Assembly: GCA_009746045.1 (NCBI GenBank)
Contig: RPFO01000072.1
Span: 680,605 to 734,483 of the forward strand
DNA length: 53,879 nt
Direction: 5' to 3'
DNA from: Mesostigma viride
Taxonomy: Eukaryota; Streptophyta; Mesostigmatophyceae; Mesostigmatales; Mesostigmataceae
Within the stretch, counting starts at the first letter, position 1, and each line of letters opens with the position of its first letter. Positions 42,080 through 53,874 of the stretch are shown here, piece by piece. The notes beneath the pieces were generated by a model. The model had not been told where the DNA came from. It made no database searches and saw only the letters and a list, made by a program, of their open reading frames with translations. Position numbers and translations under genes: made by a program.

Positions 42080-43370
42080 CAATGGAAGCTAACGGCAGAG
42101 GAGGACGTCGCCAGAGAGGAAGGGGAGGCGATGGAGGAGAGGGGCGTGGAGGCGCCAGCTGGGCAACCTATCCCAGAGCTGGACCCCAGGGCCGGAAGAA
42201 CACACAAGCGGTGGCGTGATGGTGGGCAAGCTGAGGTGGAGAAAGTCAAGCGTGCCAGGCGACCTACGGATGCAGTGGTGCTCACAACGCCTGATGAAGA
42301 GGACGCGATCGTCACACCAGGTGTGCGTGCTGCAAAGCAAGCTGCTGTTCACGATAGGGTGTCTGGTATGTTTCCCGAGCGTTTGGAGGCTTGCAAGGAT
42401 TGACCCTCCCCAGGCACCACCAGTGCGTGTGGGGAGTGTGTTGCCTGGCACCCGTCCATTTTCTGATGCAGTGACAGTCATGAATGGACAGAAAGCGCTC
42501 AACCCTCCCCTGAAGCAAGATAGCCTGGATAAGTGGCTAGACGACATGAAGCTAGTCGTGGGCTCTGTCGCAGCGGGTGTGGATATTGTCAGGGTGTTTC
42601 ACTCTTCCACAGCAAACAAGGGGTCGTCTGAAAGGGTCAATGACATGGCTAGGCATGATCTGAAAGAGGGGCACACTTGGCTGCAGTTGCTAGACGACAT
42701 CAAGGAGGAGTTTTCTGACAGAGTTCACAATCTCACCATGGAAAAGAAGAGAGAATTCGATGAGTTTGAGATCAAGGGTGAGGTGGCTGCTGAGCTGGCC
42801 AGGTTTGAGTTGATCGTGGAGGCAGGCAAGAAGCAGGGCTTCAGTGTGACAGTCAGGGCAGCAGCAGACCACTAAGATGGGCTTGTCAGAGGAAGGTAGA
42901 GCTACTGCTAGACAGCTCTGTGATCTCACTGATGGCACCTGGGGGGCTCTGGAGCGTGTCAGATACTTAACTTCAGGACCCGGGTCCCTATATATACCTG
43001 CAAGGGTATCAGTTCTCAGGGAGGGTCAGCGTCTCAGGCTAGCCAGAACAAGAACCGTACCCCATCTGGGACACGGTATGGTAGCAGGAGAAGGAAGCAG
43101 GCCCAGAAGGAGCAGAACCAGGGTGGTGGAGGAGGTCAGCAGGGGAACCAGAATCAGGGGAACACGTCTGGCAACCATATCAGCCATCAGCAGGGTAAGG
43201 GTGGTGGCCAAGGGCAGAATAACAATCAGGCCTCAGGCAGCCAGAACAAGCAGGACAGCAAGGCCCCAGGGTGAGGGTCTGGCAAGAGCAAGTGTTTTGC
43301 TTGTGGCAAGGAAGGTCACTGGAAGAGGGATTGCCCTAACAAGAAGAAGGGGCAGTCTGATCAGAAGTGA
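42080..43370 (+). pseudogene. LTR element D: decayed gag
   Basis: First frame to 42403 (MEERGVEAPAGQP..), then from about 42400 a second frame with a gag-like core (DSLDKWLDDMKLVVGSV.., GHTWLQLLDDIKEEFSDRV). A further shift near 42870 and a TGA near 43273 follow. A Gln/Asn/Gly-rich basic region (about 43011-43270) leads to the zinc knuckle CFACGKEGHWKRDC and a stop at 43368-43370. This is the normal composition of a Ty1/Copia or Ty3 gag. A TATATAA box lies at about 42034. No LTR was found, so the element is incomplete. Confidence 0.65.
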
Positions 43371-43373
43371 CTA

Positions 43374-43893
43374 GTGAAACAGTCCCGTGTACATAGTGAG
43401 ACACCCTGTGGGGACACAGCTTCACATGTAAATAAATCTGGGCAGGGTGCCACCTCTGATCAGCACCAGGGGTGTATTGATGTTCTCATTCCACAAGATT
43501 GCATGCATGCTGCAGCACAACAATCCCCTCAACTGTCAACAGGTGGAGGGTCCCCAGACAGAGTTGGCTCTGGGAGCCTAGATGCTCTGCTGGGAGGGTC
43601 TGCCGGGGTCCTCTGGATCCAAGATGCAGAAGGTGTCCAGATGTTGCGTCCTCACACGCAGCTGGGCCCGTCCAGGCGTCGTCCCATGCAGACCTGTGCG
43701 TAATCTGGATAGGCAACTGAGCTACACGGATGCTGGACGCAGGCTGCACAATATCTTTGGTCACACAGCCATGGCTGAGATGTTTGGTTGGAAGATTGGA
43801 GATGAGCCACTGAGGGAGGCATGCCGGGCTGCAGCAGAGCAATGTGCTTGTAAGCTAGGAGAATGCTGCCAGGAAGCCAAGGTCCCATGCTAG
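43374..43893 (+). pseudogene. Element D pre-integrase fragment
   Basis: A first frame (43374-43703) is Gly/Ser-rich without motif. The second (about 43700-43893) reads ..RQLSYTDAGRRLHNIFGHTAMAEMFGWKI..EQCACKLGECC. LHNIFGH and the following Cys pair match the HHCC pre-integrase zinc domain of Copia-like pol. No D-T-G protease motif is visible between the gag knuckle and this domain. The transposase on the other strand begins at the end of this segment, so D is truncated here. Confidence 0.55.
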
Positions 43894-45350
43894 GGAGCCT
43901 GCCAGGGAGAAGGGGGACATCCGGCACCCAGCAGCGCGGTGCTGCCACTTCCGGCTGATGGCCTTGAGCGCCTCAGTCTGCGTTGTGGTGAGGCACTCTG
44001 ACTTGATGAAGCAGTTGATTACTGTCTCTGGCTCCATCTTCTCCCATCGATCGTAGACCATCTCCGCCATGTCGAGTGCGTGCGGAGGGTAGCCCTCAGA
44101 AAGGCCTTTGCACCCGCGCGGCGCATTGGCCCCCTGGCGCCTGACGTCATCCCATTTCTCAATGATGGACGAGAGCCGGTTGACCAGTTCATGCTTGTAC
44201 CCCACTTTCACCGCAGCGATGATACCTTGATCCAGGGGTTGGAACACGGAGGCGAGGTTGGGTGGCAGCGCTTTGATGGTGATCTGCTCATCAGCATTCT
44301 GCACGTTGTGGCCAGTGCAGTTATCCCAGATGAGGACCACTGGCCTGGATGTGAATTTCTTCACAGCTGGCTTGAACACTGTGTCGAACCACAGTTGGCA
44401 CCGGCGTTCATCTAGCCACGCATTCGCCTGGCTGAGGTAAGGCGTGGGAGATGGACTGATCAATCGGAACGCCTCAGGGCGCTCAGCCTTGCCGATGACC
44501 GTTATGGGCACCTTGCATGTCCCGGTAGCATTGAGGCACACGACGAGGGTTACCCGGTCCTTGTGCTTCTGTGCCTTTGACCCGCGGGTGGTCTTCTTCT
44601 TGGCCTTGGCTTCTTTCTTGGGCACATAGCTGTACGACGGTAACTGGCGAAAGAAAAGGCCTGTCTCGTCCATGTTGAAGATGCAGTCCACATCGAAGGC
44701 CTCTACACCCTTCCTGAACCCCTCCATCTTGGGAGCAGCAGCTTCCAGGTCGCAGTCACCGGCTTCCCCATGCAGGGCCTCGCGCTTAATCCCCAGCCGC
44801 TTGATCATCCTGTCAAACCAGCCCGTGTTGGGATGCCATTCCACCTCCGTGGCTGCGCCCTCTCCATCGTCCTCGCTTGCCTCCTCATCAACCCGAGTGG
44901 TAGTAATGTTCAGGGACTTGGCGACCTTCCTCGCCTTCTCGCAGATCATGTGGTAAGATACCCCCATCTTCGTTTTCGAAAAGGCGCCCCTGCACAATGC
45001 AACGTACTCCACGATGCTCTTGTCCAATGCCACCATCTTGTCGTCGAGGTGACGAAGGCGCTTCCCGTCGCCAGGCTGCACATGCCAGTCTCAATCGCCT
45101 GGACACAGACATCCTTGGATTTTTCCACCTTGTAGATGGCGGCTTCTGAGACATTGTATTCCCTTGCAACGGATGCCTTAGACCTGCCCTTTTCCAGGAG
45201 TTGGATGATGTCATATTTTTGCTGGTTTGACAGCTTGCCCTTGCCACCTGCCTTCTCGCCTGTGGTGTCTCGTTTCTGCTTTTTGCTGGACGCTGCCCCG
45301 CTGCCGGAAAACAGTGCGTTCCATTTGGCCTTATCAGTTTTGTCGGCCAT
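43858..45350 (-). pseudogene. pogo/Tigger-like (CENP-B/DDE_1) transposase, one frameshift
   Basis: ATG at 45350 (MADKTDKAKW..). The N-terminal helix-turn-helix is LSNQQKYDIIQLLEKGRSKA.. AREYNVSEAAIYKVEK. A one-base deletion near 45083 shifts to the 408-aa frame ending at 43858. That frame has a second DNA-binding domain (KSIVEYVALCRGAF.. NTGWFDRMIKRLGIKREAL) and the DDD core: FNMDETGLFF, VVLIWDNCTGHN, LPPNLASVFQPLDQGI. The total, about 490 aa, is normal for Tigger. Such enzymes cut and paste at TA sites. The far C-terminus overlaps element D sequence and may be foreign, so the left end of the transposon is probably lost. Confidence 0.85.
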
Positions 45351-45588
45351 TGTGTCGCATTTATGATGGGTTCTAATGTGACGAACGCGTTTGAACAGCA
45401 AGCCGTTTGCCCATGTATATAATACAATGATGACTGATTTCAGCGCCCAACTGACCAAGATATGCAGTGAATTTTATAGATGCTTAGTGTTGGATGGCGC
45501 AGAAACCCTGTCGGACCACCGGGGCGGGAAAAAACTCAAGTCGCGGCAGTAAAAAATCAGTGCCACACCGCGCTAGAAGCCCCTACAC

Positions 45589-45707
45589 GCCTTAAGTTGG
45601 GTTTTTCCTAGTACAGCCATCAGCCTTAAGTTGGGTTCGCCATGCAGCCCACTGCGACCCAACTTAAGGCGTGAACCCAACTTAAGCCAACCCAACTTAT
45701 TAAGGCG
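45589..45707. repeat. Inverted repeat cluster, probable outer end of the pogo-like element
   Basis: CCTTAAGTTGGGTT occurs twice, then its inverse AACCCAACTTAAGG two to three times (45656-45707). It lies 240 bp upstream of the transposase start, where a TIR with repeated binding sites would be expected. No matching copy is seen left of 43858, so the assignment is tentative. Confidence 0.5.
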
Positions 45708-48640
45708 TGAATGCCTGTACTAGCAGCAAAGACTGTGCCATATCTGCAAATCCCAGACTGGATCCATAGAAAGTAGGTAGACTGCACCAAGTCCACGCGT
45801 CCAAGACAAGGTCTCCCACAACTGGATCAGTGCAAGCACGTAATAAAAACTGATCTCCAAAATCTGGCCACCCCAGATTTAAACCCATCCAAATCCAGAT
45901 GGCCACTCCAGATTCTCCATCCCATGCAAATCTGGCCACTCCAGATTCTCCATCCAAGGTCCACATACAGGTGTACTGGATTGCAGGTCAAACACAGGAT
46001 CGTCTCCAAGAAGGAAAACTGCAGCAGGAAGACTCCGGATGTCAACCATTGGAAGCATAACTTGTTGGCCAAAGCATTCTGACCACAATTGTCATGTAGA
46101 CCATAGGCCACAACTGGAGGACAGATTATGTCCTAAGGCCCTCGTTCAGGTGACCACAACAAGTCGGCCATGAAGAAGGCACAGGTCACCAGGACAGAAG
46201 GGGATCTATGAGACAACAAAAGAAGAAACTGAAAATCCCAATCAGTTTCACAGGCAGATAGTGATGTCCATCTGCCATAGACATCATAGATCTCCTCCCC
46301 TCTAGACACTAAGACAAGACTCAGGGGGCTAGGGTGAGGGAAAGCCTACAGCCACATCTCAACCCACAAACAAGTTGGCCCTAATGAACAAGGCACACTC
46401 ATCAGTCTCTCTCAACTGGAACGGTGAGAGCAACCAACTGTCTTGGAACTACTCAAGTCACCCAAGACCGCGACCATCAAGGCTCAATGCAGCACTCAGT
46501 GCCAAGTGTTAGTGACACCTTAGAAAAAGGCAATTCAGCACATCATTGATCATGCAGAGCCATGGTCCAATTTTGCAACAGCTGGTAAACTGGAGACAAC
46601 CAGCACGTAAGCGTATTCATCCATCTGGCAGCCTCTGGTAAACGGGAAACAACCTGAAGGCACTGGCCAAACAGATGTAATGCCTCTGCTTGGCAAACTA
46701 GATACCACCAGCAGACAAACTCTTTCCCTAATCCGCCACTGATTAACTGGATGCAATCAGCAGGCATACTGCCAACAATCTGCTCAAGGCCTTACAAGTC
46801 AAAGGACAGTCATGGGTTAGTCACATGAAGGGGGGTGGGGCCAGCCAACCCTGTCAAGGTGTAGGGGTGAGGGCATCTCAAACCCACAAGACAACAAGGT
46901 GGCAGGTTCCCTCCATGAGATGTTCCTGTGAGACCATACAACATGGATTAATCCTTGACAGCCATAAGGTTGCAGATTGATGTCAAGCAGTGGGTAAGGC
47001 TGATGAGGTCAACAACAAAGAGAGCTCACAGCTCGAGTAGGTTAAGACTCTCAGCAACAGTATCACAACCCATCATACGTTCAAGAATTGGCAATTATCC
47101 AGAACGCTGTTGTACTGTGGGGCAGATCAAAGGCGGACGGAAGGGGTCAGTCAGCACAGATAAGATACTCAAGAGCTCGAGCAAGGCCCCTTGCATCATG
47201 TACAACTTAATGTGAGTGAGTAGGCACTCAGGATACAGATGCCAGCATACTGTTGTACGCAAAACTCAATCAGAGAGAAGCTTTCAGACAGACATGAGAG
47301 GATACCACAAAGCCCACTCATGGAAGGCAGCAACTAGATAGACAAAGAAATGAACAGAGGTGAAAGGTGAGATCTTCCCAAGACAAGGATTAGCAAGCAA
47401 GGAAAGATCAGAAGGGGGTCAGAGGACAGTGACAAGGATCAATAACAAAGGCAAGGACTTGACAAGCAGTGCGGAGTCTGAGCAACAAAAGCCACCAGTA
47501 AACTCCACACTTAATGAATGCTCGTCTACATCGATCCCTGCTATGATAGTCACAAAACATCCTTGACACACCCTAGCAACTCTGTTCATGATGTCCACTG
47601 CTCCAAAAGATGCACAACACTAGGCCACTCCATAGGCCTTGCGAATACTCAAAGCTCTCATAACTGTGAGAACCAAAGAAGCGAGTACTCTAGGTATGCA
47701 CACAGTCTGTGTATCTGGTACGGCTAGATTCGCAGACTGCACGCGGAGAAAGAGAGAGCTTGAAAACAAGGAATCACATGAGAATTATGACTCCAAGTGT
47801 TTCTGACCATGAGAACTTAATTAGTTGTCAGCAGACAGCTAACAAGAAAGGCTTACATGCAGAGAAAGAGTTAGCTGAGATACCTCGAGGCTGACTTGTG
47901 GCCGGAGCCACACAGGGGGAACATACAATGTGACCGGAGTTATTCTGGCGGAGACTGAATAACAGTGCCGAGCGCCGGTTGTGGCGCGACGCACACACGT
48001 GTACGCAAGTTACGTAGCTAGCAACTAGCCTAGTGGACGTTGTGCGTAGTAACGTTGCTACAGGTCTAGAAGCCTCTAGAGCCTGGACACGTGGCGGACA
48101 ATTGAGCGTAGTCCAGTTGTCCTAGGGAACTCGTGTGAGTGATGTGTTCACGACATATAATGTGTGCCCACTTATGGAGTGAATAATGACAAGGAACGCC
48201 CGATCCCTACTAGCGTTACTGCATATCACAGCCTCACACTGAGTTCCACCAACGTCTACCAACGTCTCTCTATCTAACTGAAAGCCCAAGTGGTAGAAGT
48301 CCAGGCAGGTCACTGAGGAAAAAGCATAATAATTAAAACTCCGCCATGGCGTTCTGGCACAGCATATATCCTCAGGCAAGCTCTAATAACACTGCAAACA
48401 ACCAAAACCACGTGGGGGTTCTGGTTTATCCAACACTGGGACAGATGCTAACGACTGCTTTTATGACTGAAAAACAACTGTCACACATCTATCAACCAAC
48501 TGTACATCTTTCCATAATAAGGCAACTAGGGGTAACTGTATAGACCTCATCCATGATAAGCGCAACGTCTACACCATCCCACTGGCCACCAGAAAGATGT
48601 TAACCTGAGTGACTGACGTACAAGTTGGCCACTTGAAATC

Positions 48641-48853
48641 TACAGGCAGCCTTGGCAGGGTTATTAGGAGCCAAACAAACTACTTTCTCCCAACAGGCAG
48701 CCCAAAACTGGTACAGAAAATACAGGCAGCCTTGGCAGGGTTAGGAGACAAACAAATCTGGCTTCTCCCAACAGGCAACCTAACTATAACTAAACAGTAC
48801 AGGCAACCTTGGCAGGGTCAGGAGACAAACAAACTGTTTCTCCCAACAGGTGG
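48641..48853. repeat. Tandem repeat, three units of about 77-80 bp
   Basis: Units start at 48641, 48721 and 48798. All share 'tacaggcagccttggcaggg', 'aggagacaaacaaa' and 'tctcccaacagg'. Confidence 0.9.
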
Positions 48854-49138
48854 CCTATAATACTATATAATAATGTGTGGCCTAAATCAGGTGACAGGGA
48901 GTGTTAGTGGCTAGCTCCCCTAATAAGCAGCGGGTCTTAACCAAGACACGGGGTGACAAGAGTCAAGTCGTAACAACCCACGCGTCTAGGACAAGCCAGC
49001 TGTAAACTATGACTATAGCTGATTGCTACAAGGCATGGCAATTAACTAACTACTGCCAACCCAGCATCAAGGGCAGACGTAAAACTACGTCCTATACAGC
49101 GAACTTGATGACCATACTCCTTCGTATTAATTGTTCAT

Positions 49139-49190
49139 GGGATACGGACGTAGTTCAATTCAATGTCGTGCTAGCTACGGTCCGTATCCC
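49139..49190. repeat. 11-bp inverted repeat
   Basis: GGGATACGGAC (49139-49149) and GTCCGTATCCC (49180-49190) form a perfect inverted repeat around 30 bp. It may be an element end or a cruciform; no partner feature is seen. Confidence 0.6.
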
Positions 49191-50264
49191 GGCCTAGTAC
49201 CTCTACGTGCCGGTGCAGCACCGGACCTTGAGCGAAAAATGGCTTCGGGACTTAGCCATTTTCGCTGAATTCGGGCCCGATTTTGTCCTGATTGCCTACG
49301 ACCGTTACAAATGTAGTTCCCGCACTTGGCGTGCATCGAACGTACCCCGCGCGCGTCAGAGGACTTTGCCACATGACTTGGCGTGTACCACGCGTGCGTG
49401 TAAAGACTATGCCCCAAGTTTTCTGTGGCTGTAGCGAAGGTTCGATCAAAGTATGCACGAGGACAGTGAAAAAAGTGGAAACATTTTACCGGTTAGACAG
49501 CTGGGACCTGTCGACCCGCACAGGCCCTGCATGGATTAAGGAATTACGTGTTTCCATGGCGGCAAGAATGACGATACTATCCAAAAAGTAATTGTCACGT
49601 GCAATATTGCATAATTATCTACGCATAGCAATACCCCACCACACTCGTCGACAATGGCTGTGTTTGAGACCCCCCGTAAAATACCGGTTCGATCAATGTA
49701 TATTAACTTTGTTCGTCCGATTTCGGCCGTTTTTTCAATCGACGCACCTGGCTTCGAGTTCAAACCTTACTTCGAACCTACTTCAGATCCGGACTTAATT
49801 ACCTCGGATCAAAACGGGAGGGAAAACGGTTAAAAAGGGTTAAAAAAACAGAAACCAACGGATCGAAACGGAAACGCGACCGGGACTGACTGACTGACAG
49901 ACCGGGGGTTACAGGGGCGGACACGCGACGGTCACTGCCGGTTACGAGCTGGGCATTACAGTGACCGAGACTCGGAGGTCGTCAGGGTTGGCCATTGTGG
50001 TTGAATAAAATGGAATAATACGCGAGTGGTGTTGCGATGATGGCTGCGCACTAGACAGGTTATTATAGCGTTGAAAATGTACAAGCTAGCGAGAAACGCG
50101 TATCGAGATAACCTTATAGAGGGAAAGGCGGCATGGTGCCCCGGGCTTTTTGCAGCAAAGCCTGGGGCAGATGGGGGTGTAATGTGTGTCTGCCTGGAAA
50201 GCAGTGGCCTCACCATTGCGGTGGGGTGTGCAGTAGGCCTGCGGGGACCAGGCAACACTATTTA

Positions 50265-53200
50265 ATATGTAGAAATTACAAAGATATTGCGGTGGGATCA
50301 GGTGAAGCCCAGGGATGGACTGGAGCAGCACGGCAATGTAGAGGCCGGTGACCAGTGGGCAGTGGAGGGGCGGTGGTTTTATGAACCACAGGAACTGCCA
50401 CCCGCGCTAGCCCAGGCCGTTTGCTGGCCGGGAGAATCCCGCGGGCTTGTCCTTTTGCCAAGCTCCGCAATGGTGATTTTCCCGGCCAGCATGATTTGCG
50501 GCATCGTGAACGTTCAGCCGCCTTAGAGCCCTGACCTGCTGCTGCAAACCGACGCGGTTGTCCCGCAGGCAAGTTGTATTTCTTCAATCTTGTTGATTGA
50601 GTTTATGCAAGCATTATAATGCGTCTCTTGTATTCGTTCTTACCGGCTTCAATGCAATGCCTGCGAGTTTATGGACTTTTGCGAGATGGTTTTCCCACAG
50701 CTTTTCTACTGGAAGAGCGAGGGCAAGCTCCAGCCCATCGGGCCCCCGTCCGCAAAGGCATTTGCGGAAGCAATGCCGCAGCTGACGGCGGTAGCCACCG
50801 GTGGCAGCCCGGTGCATGGTGGCAAGCTTGGGGCAACGCGCCTTTAGCCAGGCAATGCGGGCTGCCATGCGCAGTCACTTCGCAGGCCACCTGTCGGAGC
50901 GTGCACTGGCTGGGAACCTCCGGTTCTTCACCGTCTGCACGTCATTCAACGCCTTCCTGTCCCTGCCCGAGGGTGTGCTCAAGGCATTCGTGCCGTGTGA
51001 CGGGCCTGGCAGCGACGGCAGTGTTTTGCTGGTACGTCTTGTTTGCATCTTTTCAGTTTTGCTTTATCACTTTGTGCTGTGAAATTCTGCAATGCTTTCA
51101 ACAAGTTGTGATGATCGCCTAATGCTTTAGCTAGGGTAATATTGCACTGGCGTCCTAAATAATGCAGGCGTCCTTCGAGGATCCCTCCAAGCTGTCGAGC
51201 CTGCTCGGCAACAACTGGTGGGAGATGACCTACAAGAGGACCGCCAAGATGGAGGTGCACGGCCCCATAGAGTTCATCCACGCGCCGGCGACTGGCATCA
51301 CCACGTAAGTTGCTGTTGACAAGCTGTCCTCATTGTTTTGCTTGTTTGTCAAGCTGTCCTCGTTGCTTGTATGCCCGTGTGCACGGCATGTGACTTCACT
51401 TGCCTGACCCAATGTTGTATACCCGATGTTATGCCTTGCTTAAACCTCCCGATGCTGTCTCGAACTTGGTGCAGCTTCCGAAGCGCTCACGTGCGATCCA
51501 TCAGCGAAGGTGGGCGCGTGCAGTGGGACACGGAGGACACGTCCACCTTCCGCAGGTAAGGAAATTGCTTTCTCAGTTAGGGTGGGTGGGGGGTGGGGGA
51601 CAGCTGCTTGTGCAACACATGATGAATCTGACTTACTCATAACTTTTCTTGTTTGCATGCGGTGCTTTTCTTGCCTTGTGTTTCATGGCAGTTACAAGGA
51701 GCAAATGGCAGCGAGGGCAGCGAGGGAGGAGAAGAAGGCCGCCAGGTCAAAGAGGAAGGCTGACAAGAGCGGCGCGGTGGAGGATGGCGGACCAAGCAGC
51801 AACACCAAGTAAGCTCATGCTTAGTAGTAGTAGCATACTGTGTTCCATTTCTCTTCTTAAAACTGGGATTACCCATGTGCCCACCTGTGAAGCATGCAAG
51901 TGCTGCATTATAGAGGTATTGCTAGCATCCGGCTTAGTGTTATAAAATCTGAGCTGGCATGCATGGGTATAGCCACATTAAAATTACAAGGCTAGATGCA
52001 TAATGTATTAATTCAACGTGACGTGAGCATGCATCACAACCAACTACTCAATGCCATCACCATGCATGGCCCTCCACTGTTGTGCTGACAGTGCCATCCT
52101 CCTCCCTCCCCCTCCTCCCTCCTCCCTCCTCCCTCCTCCCTCCCCCTCCTCCTCCTCCCTCCTCCCTCCTCCTCCTCCCTCCTCCCTCCTCCCTCCTCCC
52201 TCCTCCCTCCTCCCTCCTCCCTCCTCCCTCCTTTCTCCTCCCTCCTCCCTCCTCCCTCCTCCCTCCTCCCTCCTTTCTCCTCCCTCCTCCCTCCTCCCTC
52301 CTCCCTCCTCCCTCCTCCCTCCTTTCTCTCTCCTCCCTCCTCCCTCCTTTCTCCTCCTCCCCTCCTCCCTCCTCCCTCCTCCCTCCTCCCTCCCTCCTCC
52401 TCCCTCCTCCCTCCTCCCTCCTCCTCCTCCCTCCTCCCTCCTCCCTCCTCCCTCCTCCCTCCTCCCTCCTCCCTCCTCCCTCCTCCCTCCTCCCTCCTCC
52501 CTCCTCTCCCTCCTCCCTCCTCCCTCCTCTGAGTCCTCCCCCGCACTCCTCCTCCTCCTCCCTCCTCCTCCTCCCTCCTCCCTCCTCCCTCCCCCCTCCT
52601 CCCTCCTCCCTCCTTTCTCCTCCCTCCTTTCTCCTCCCTCCTCCCTCCTCCCTCCTCCCTCCTTTCTCCTCCATCCTCCTCCTCCCTCCTCCCTCCTCCC
52701 TCCTCCCTCCTCCCCCCACTCCTCCCTCCTCCCTCCTCCTCCTCCCTCCTCCTCCCTCCTCCTCCTCCTCTCCTCCTCCTCCTCCCTCCTCCCTCCTCCT
52801 CCTCCTCCCTCCGCCCTCCTCCCTCCTCCCTCCTCCCCTCCCCCTCCTCCTCCTCCCTCCTCTCTCCTCTCCTCCTCCCTCCTCCCTCCTCCTCCTCCCT
52901 CCTCCCTCCTCCCTCCTCCCTCCTCCTCCTCCCTCCTCCTCCTCCTCCTCCCTCCTCCCTCCTCCCTCCTCCCCGCCTCTCCTCCCTCCTCCTCCCTCCT
53001 CCCTCCTCCTCCCCGTGTAGGGAAGTTTATATTTTTGGTGTAACTTACTTGTGTTGGTTGTCTTCTTAATATGACCGGATGCAATGACTATATACCAATT
53101 GGTTTGAAGCAGTATACATGTGTCATCAATTTTTGTATAGTTAATTCATTAATGACATGTGTATATAAATTAAGCAATGGCCGGGCTGGGCACGCCGCAG

Positions 53201-53683
53201 CTCGGCACTGGGGCTCGGGTTAGTATGTGCGGGGTGCCCACACTTGCTGAATCCCCTGCCACCAGCCACGATCGTTTGCCCCCTTGTATGCCCACGACGC
53301 GCGCATGCCCCATGGTTACGCTTCATTATTTAAAAAATTATGGATGCAGGAAGAACACTGCCCACGCCAAGCACCTGCCCATCACCATGCGTGATATTGG
53401 TGACAAGATCAGCCAAGGTGCTATCAAGGCGCAACTGGAGCTGGCCATGAAGTTTTACACCAAGGGTGTGGATGGGCAGGTGGAATACAGGTGGGACTGG
53501 GGGGTCGTGACCCAGGTCTACGACCCTCGCAAGGGCAAGTATAACACAGAAATTCAGTTTACTGATGGGTTGTGGGATTGCTGCCTGGATGAGGAGAAAA
53601 GGATAAGGGAGCTAGGGAGTGACATGGGGGTCAATGCCCGCGTAGGGTCTTGGCTGCTCATTGCAGATGCGGATATTGAGTAA
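50265..53683 (+). CDS. Multi-exon gene, unknown protein with a possible Tudor-like C-terminal domain
   Basis: Exons by splice sites and phase: about 50265-50568 (5' limit uncertain), 50701-51031, 51168-51304, 51475-51555, 51692-51808, 53350-53683. All junction phases agree. Donors are GTACGT, GTAAGT, GTAAGG and GTAAGC; the first is GC (CAG|GCAAGT). Two defects: an in-frame TAG at 50524-50526 and a one-base slip at about 50800-50850 (two frames overlap, the first ending in TAG). The product has regions [20 protein letters not shown] and [16 protein letters not shown] Lys/Arg/Glu-rich helix ([20 protein letters not shown]) and a C-terminal part '[24 protein letters not shown]..' follow; the last recalls Tudor or Agenet SH3-like folds, weakly. 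No family is recognised. Confidence 0.65.
52093..53015. repeat. CTCC/CTCCT polypyrimidine minisatellite in the last intron
   Basis: About 920 bp almost entirely of C and T on the plus strand (CCTCCCT units with TTTCTCC variants and one 'gagtcctcccccgcactcc' interruption near 52530). The intron 51809-53349 contains it. The long open frames on both strands here are artefacts of the repeat. Confidence 0.95.
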
Positions 53684-53868
53684 AGCATGTACATTAGTGC
53701 AGACAGACCATGCTATGGAGTGCTGGTTTAAGGAGAGAAGCCCAGGCGCCCTCACTCTCGTCGTGCATTAGACGCCGACGTCCATTGCCTACTTCAGTAC
53801 ATGCCTCAACCTGTTTATAAAGTCACATTTGCATGTTTAATTGTGTTCACTTGTTTTTTTTATTTTTG

Positions 53869-53874
53869 AATAAA
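53869..53874 (+). terminator. AATAAA polyadenylation-like signal
   Basis: AATAAA lies 186 bp after the stop of the multi-exon gene, at the window end. The stretch 53684-53868 is then its 3' UTR. The signal is the animal/plant type; green-algal genes often use TGTAA, which is not seen in this UTR. Confidence 0.4.

Larger units (their letters stand above)
45709..50264. other. Region without recognisable genes
   Basis: Many short frames, none with a domain. Visible are a small repeat of 'atctggccactccagatt' type (about 45860-45960), loosely repeated 'ctggtaaactggagacaacc' blocks (46580-46730), tandem repeats at 48641-48853 and an inverted repeat at 49139-49190. The stretch 49590-50060 is AT-poor with no feature. 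The whole may be an old, decayed element or intergenic sequence. Confidence 0.4.

Noticed and set aside
45709-50264. Genes for the many 60-100-codon frames
   Set aside because: No domain, no splice or codon support, and comparable frames on both strands.
31759-50526. A variant genetic code with TAA/TAG read as Gln, suggested by single in-frame TAA in element A and ORF X and one TAG in the right-hand gene
   Set aside because: The long intact frames (B pol, over 1200 codons; LINE-2 ORF2; B gag) use no TAA or TAG at all, and in-frame TGA also occurs in decayed copies. Ordinary decay explains it better.
50276-50868. Minus-strand frames over the first exons of the right-hand gene
   Set aside because: They are shadows; the plus strand has matching splice sites and phases.
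52034-53084. Long open frames of Glu/Gly/Arg or Ser/Leu/Pro repeats on both strands
   Set aside because: They are forced by the CTCC repeat, which lacks stop codons in most frames.
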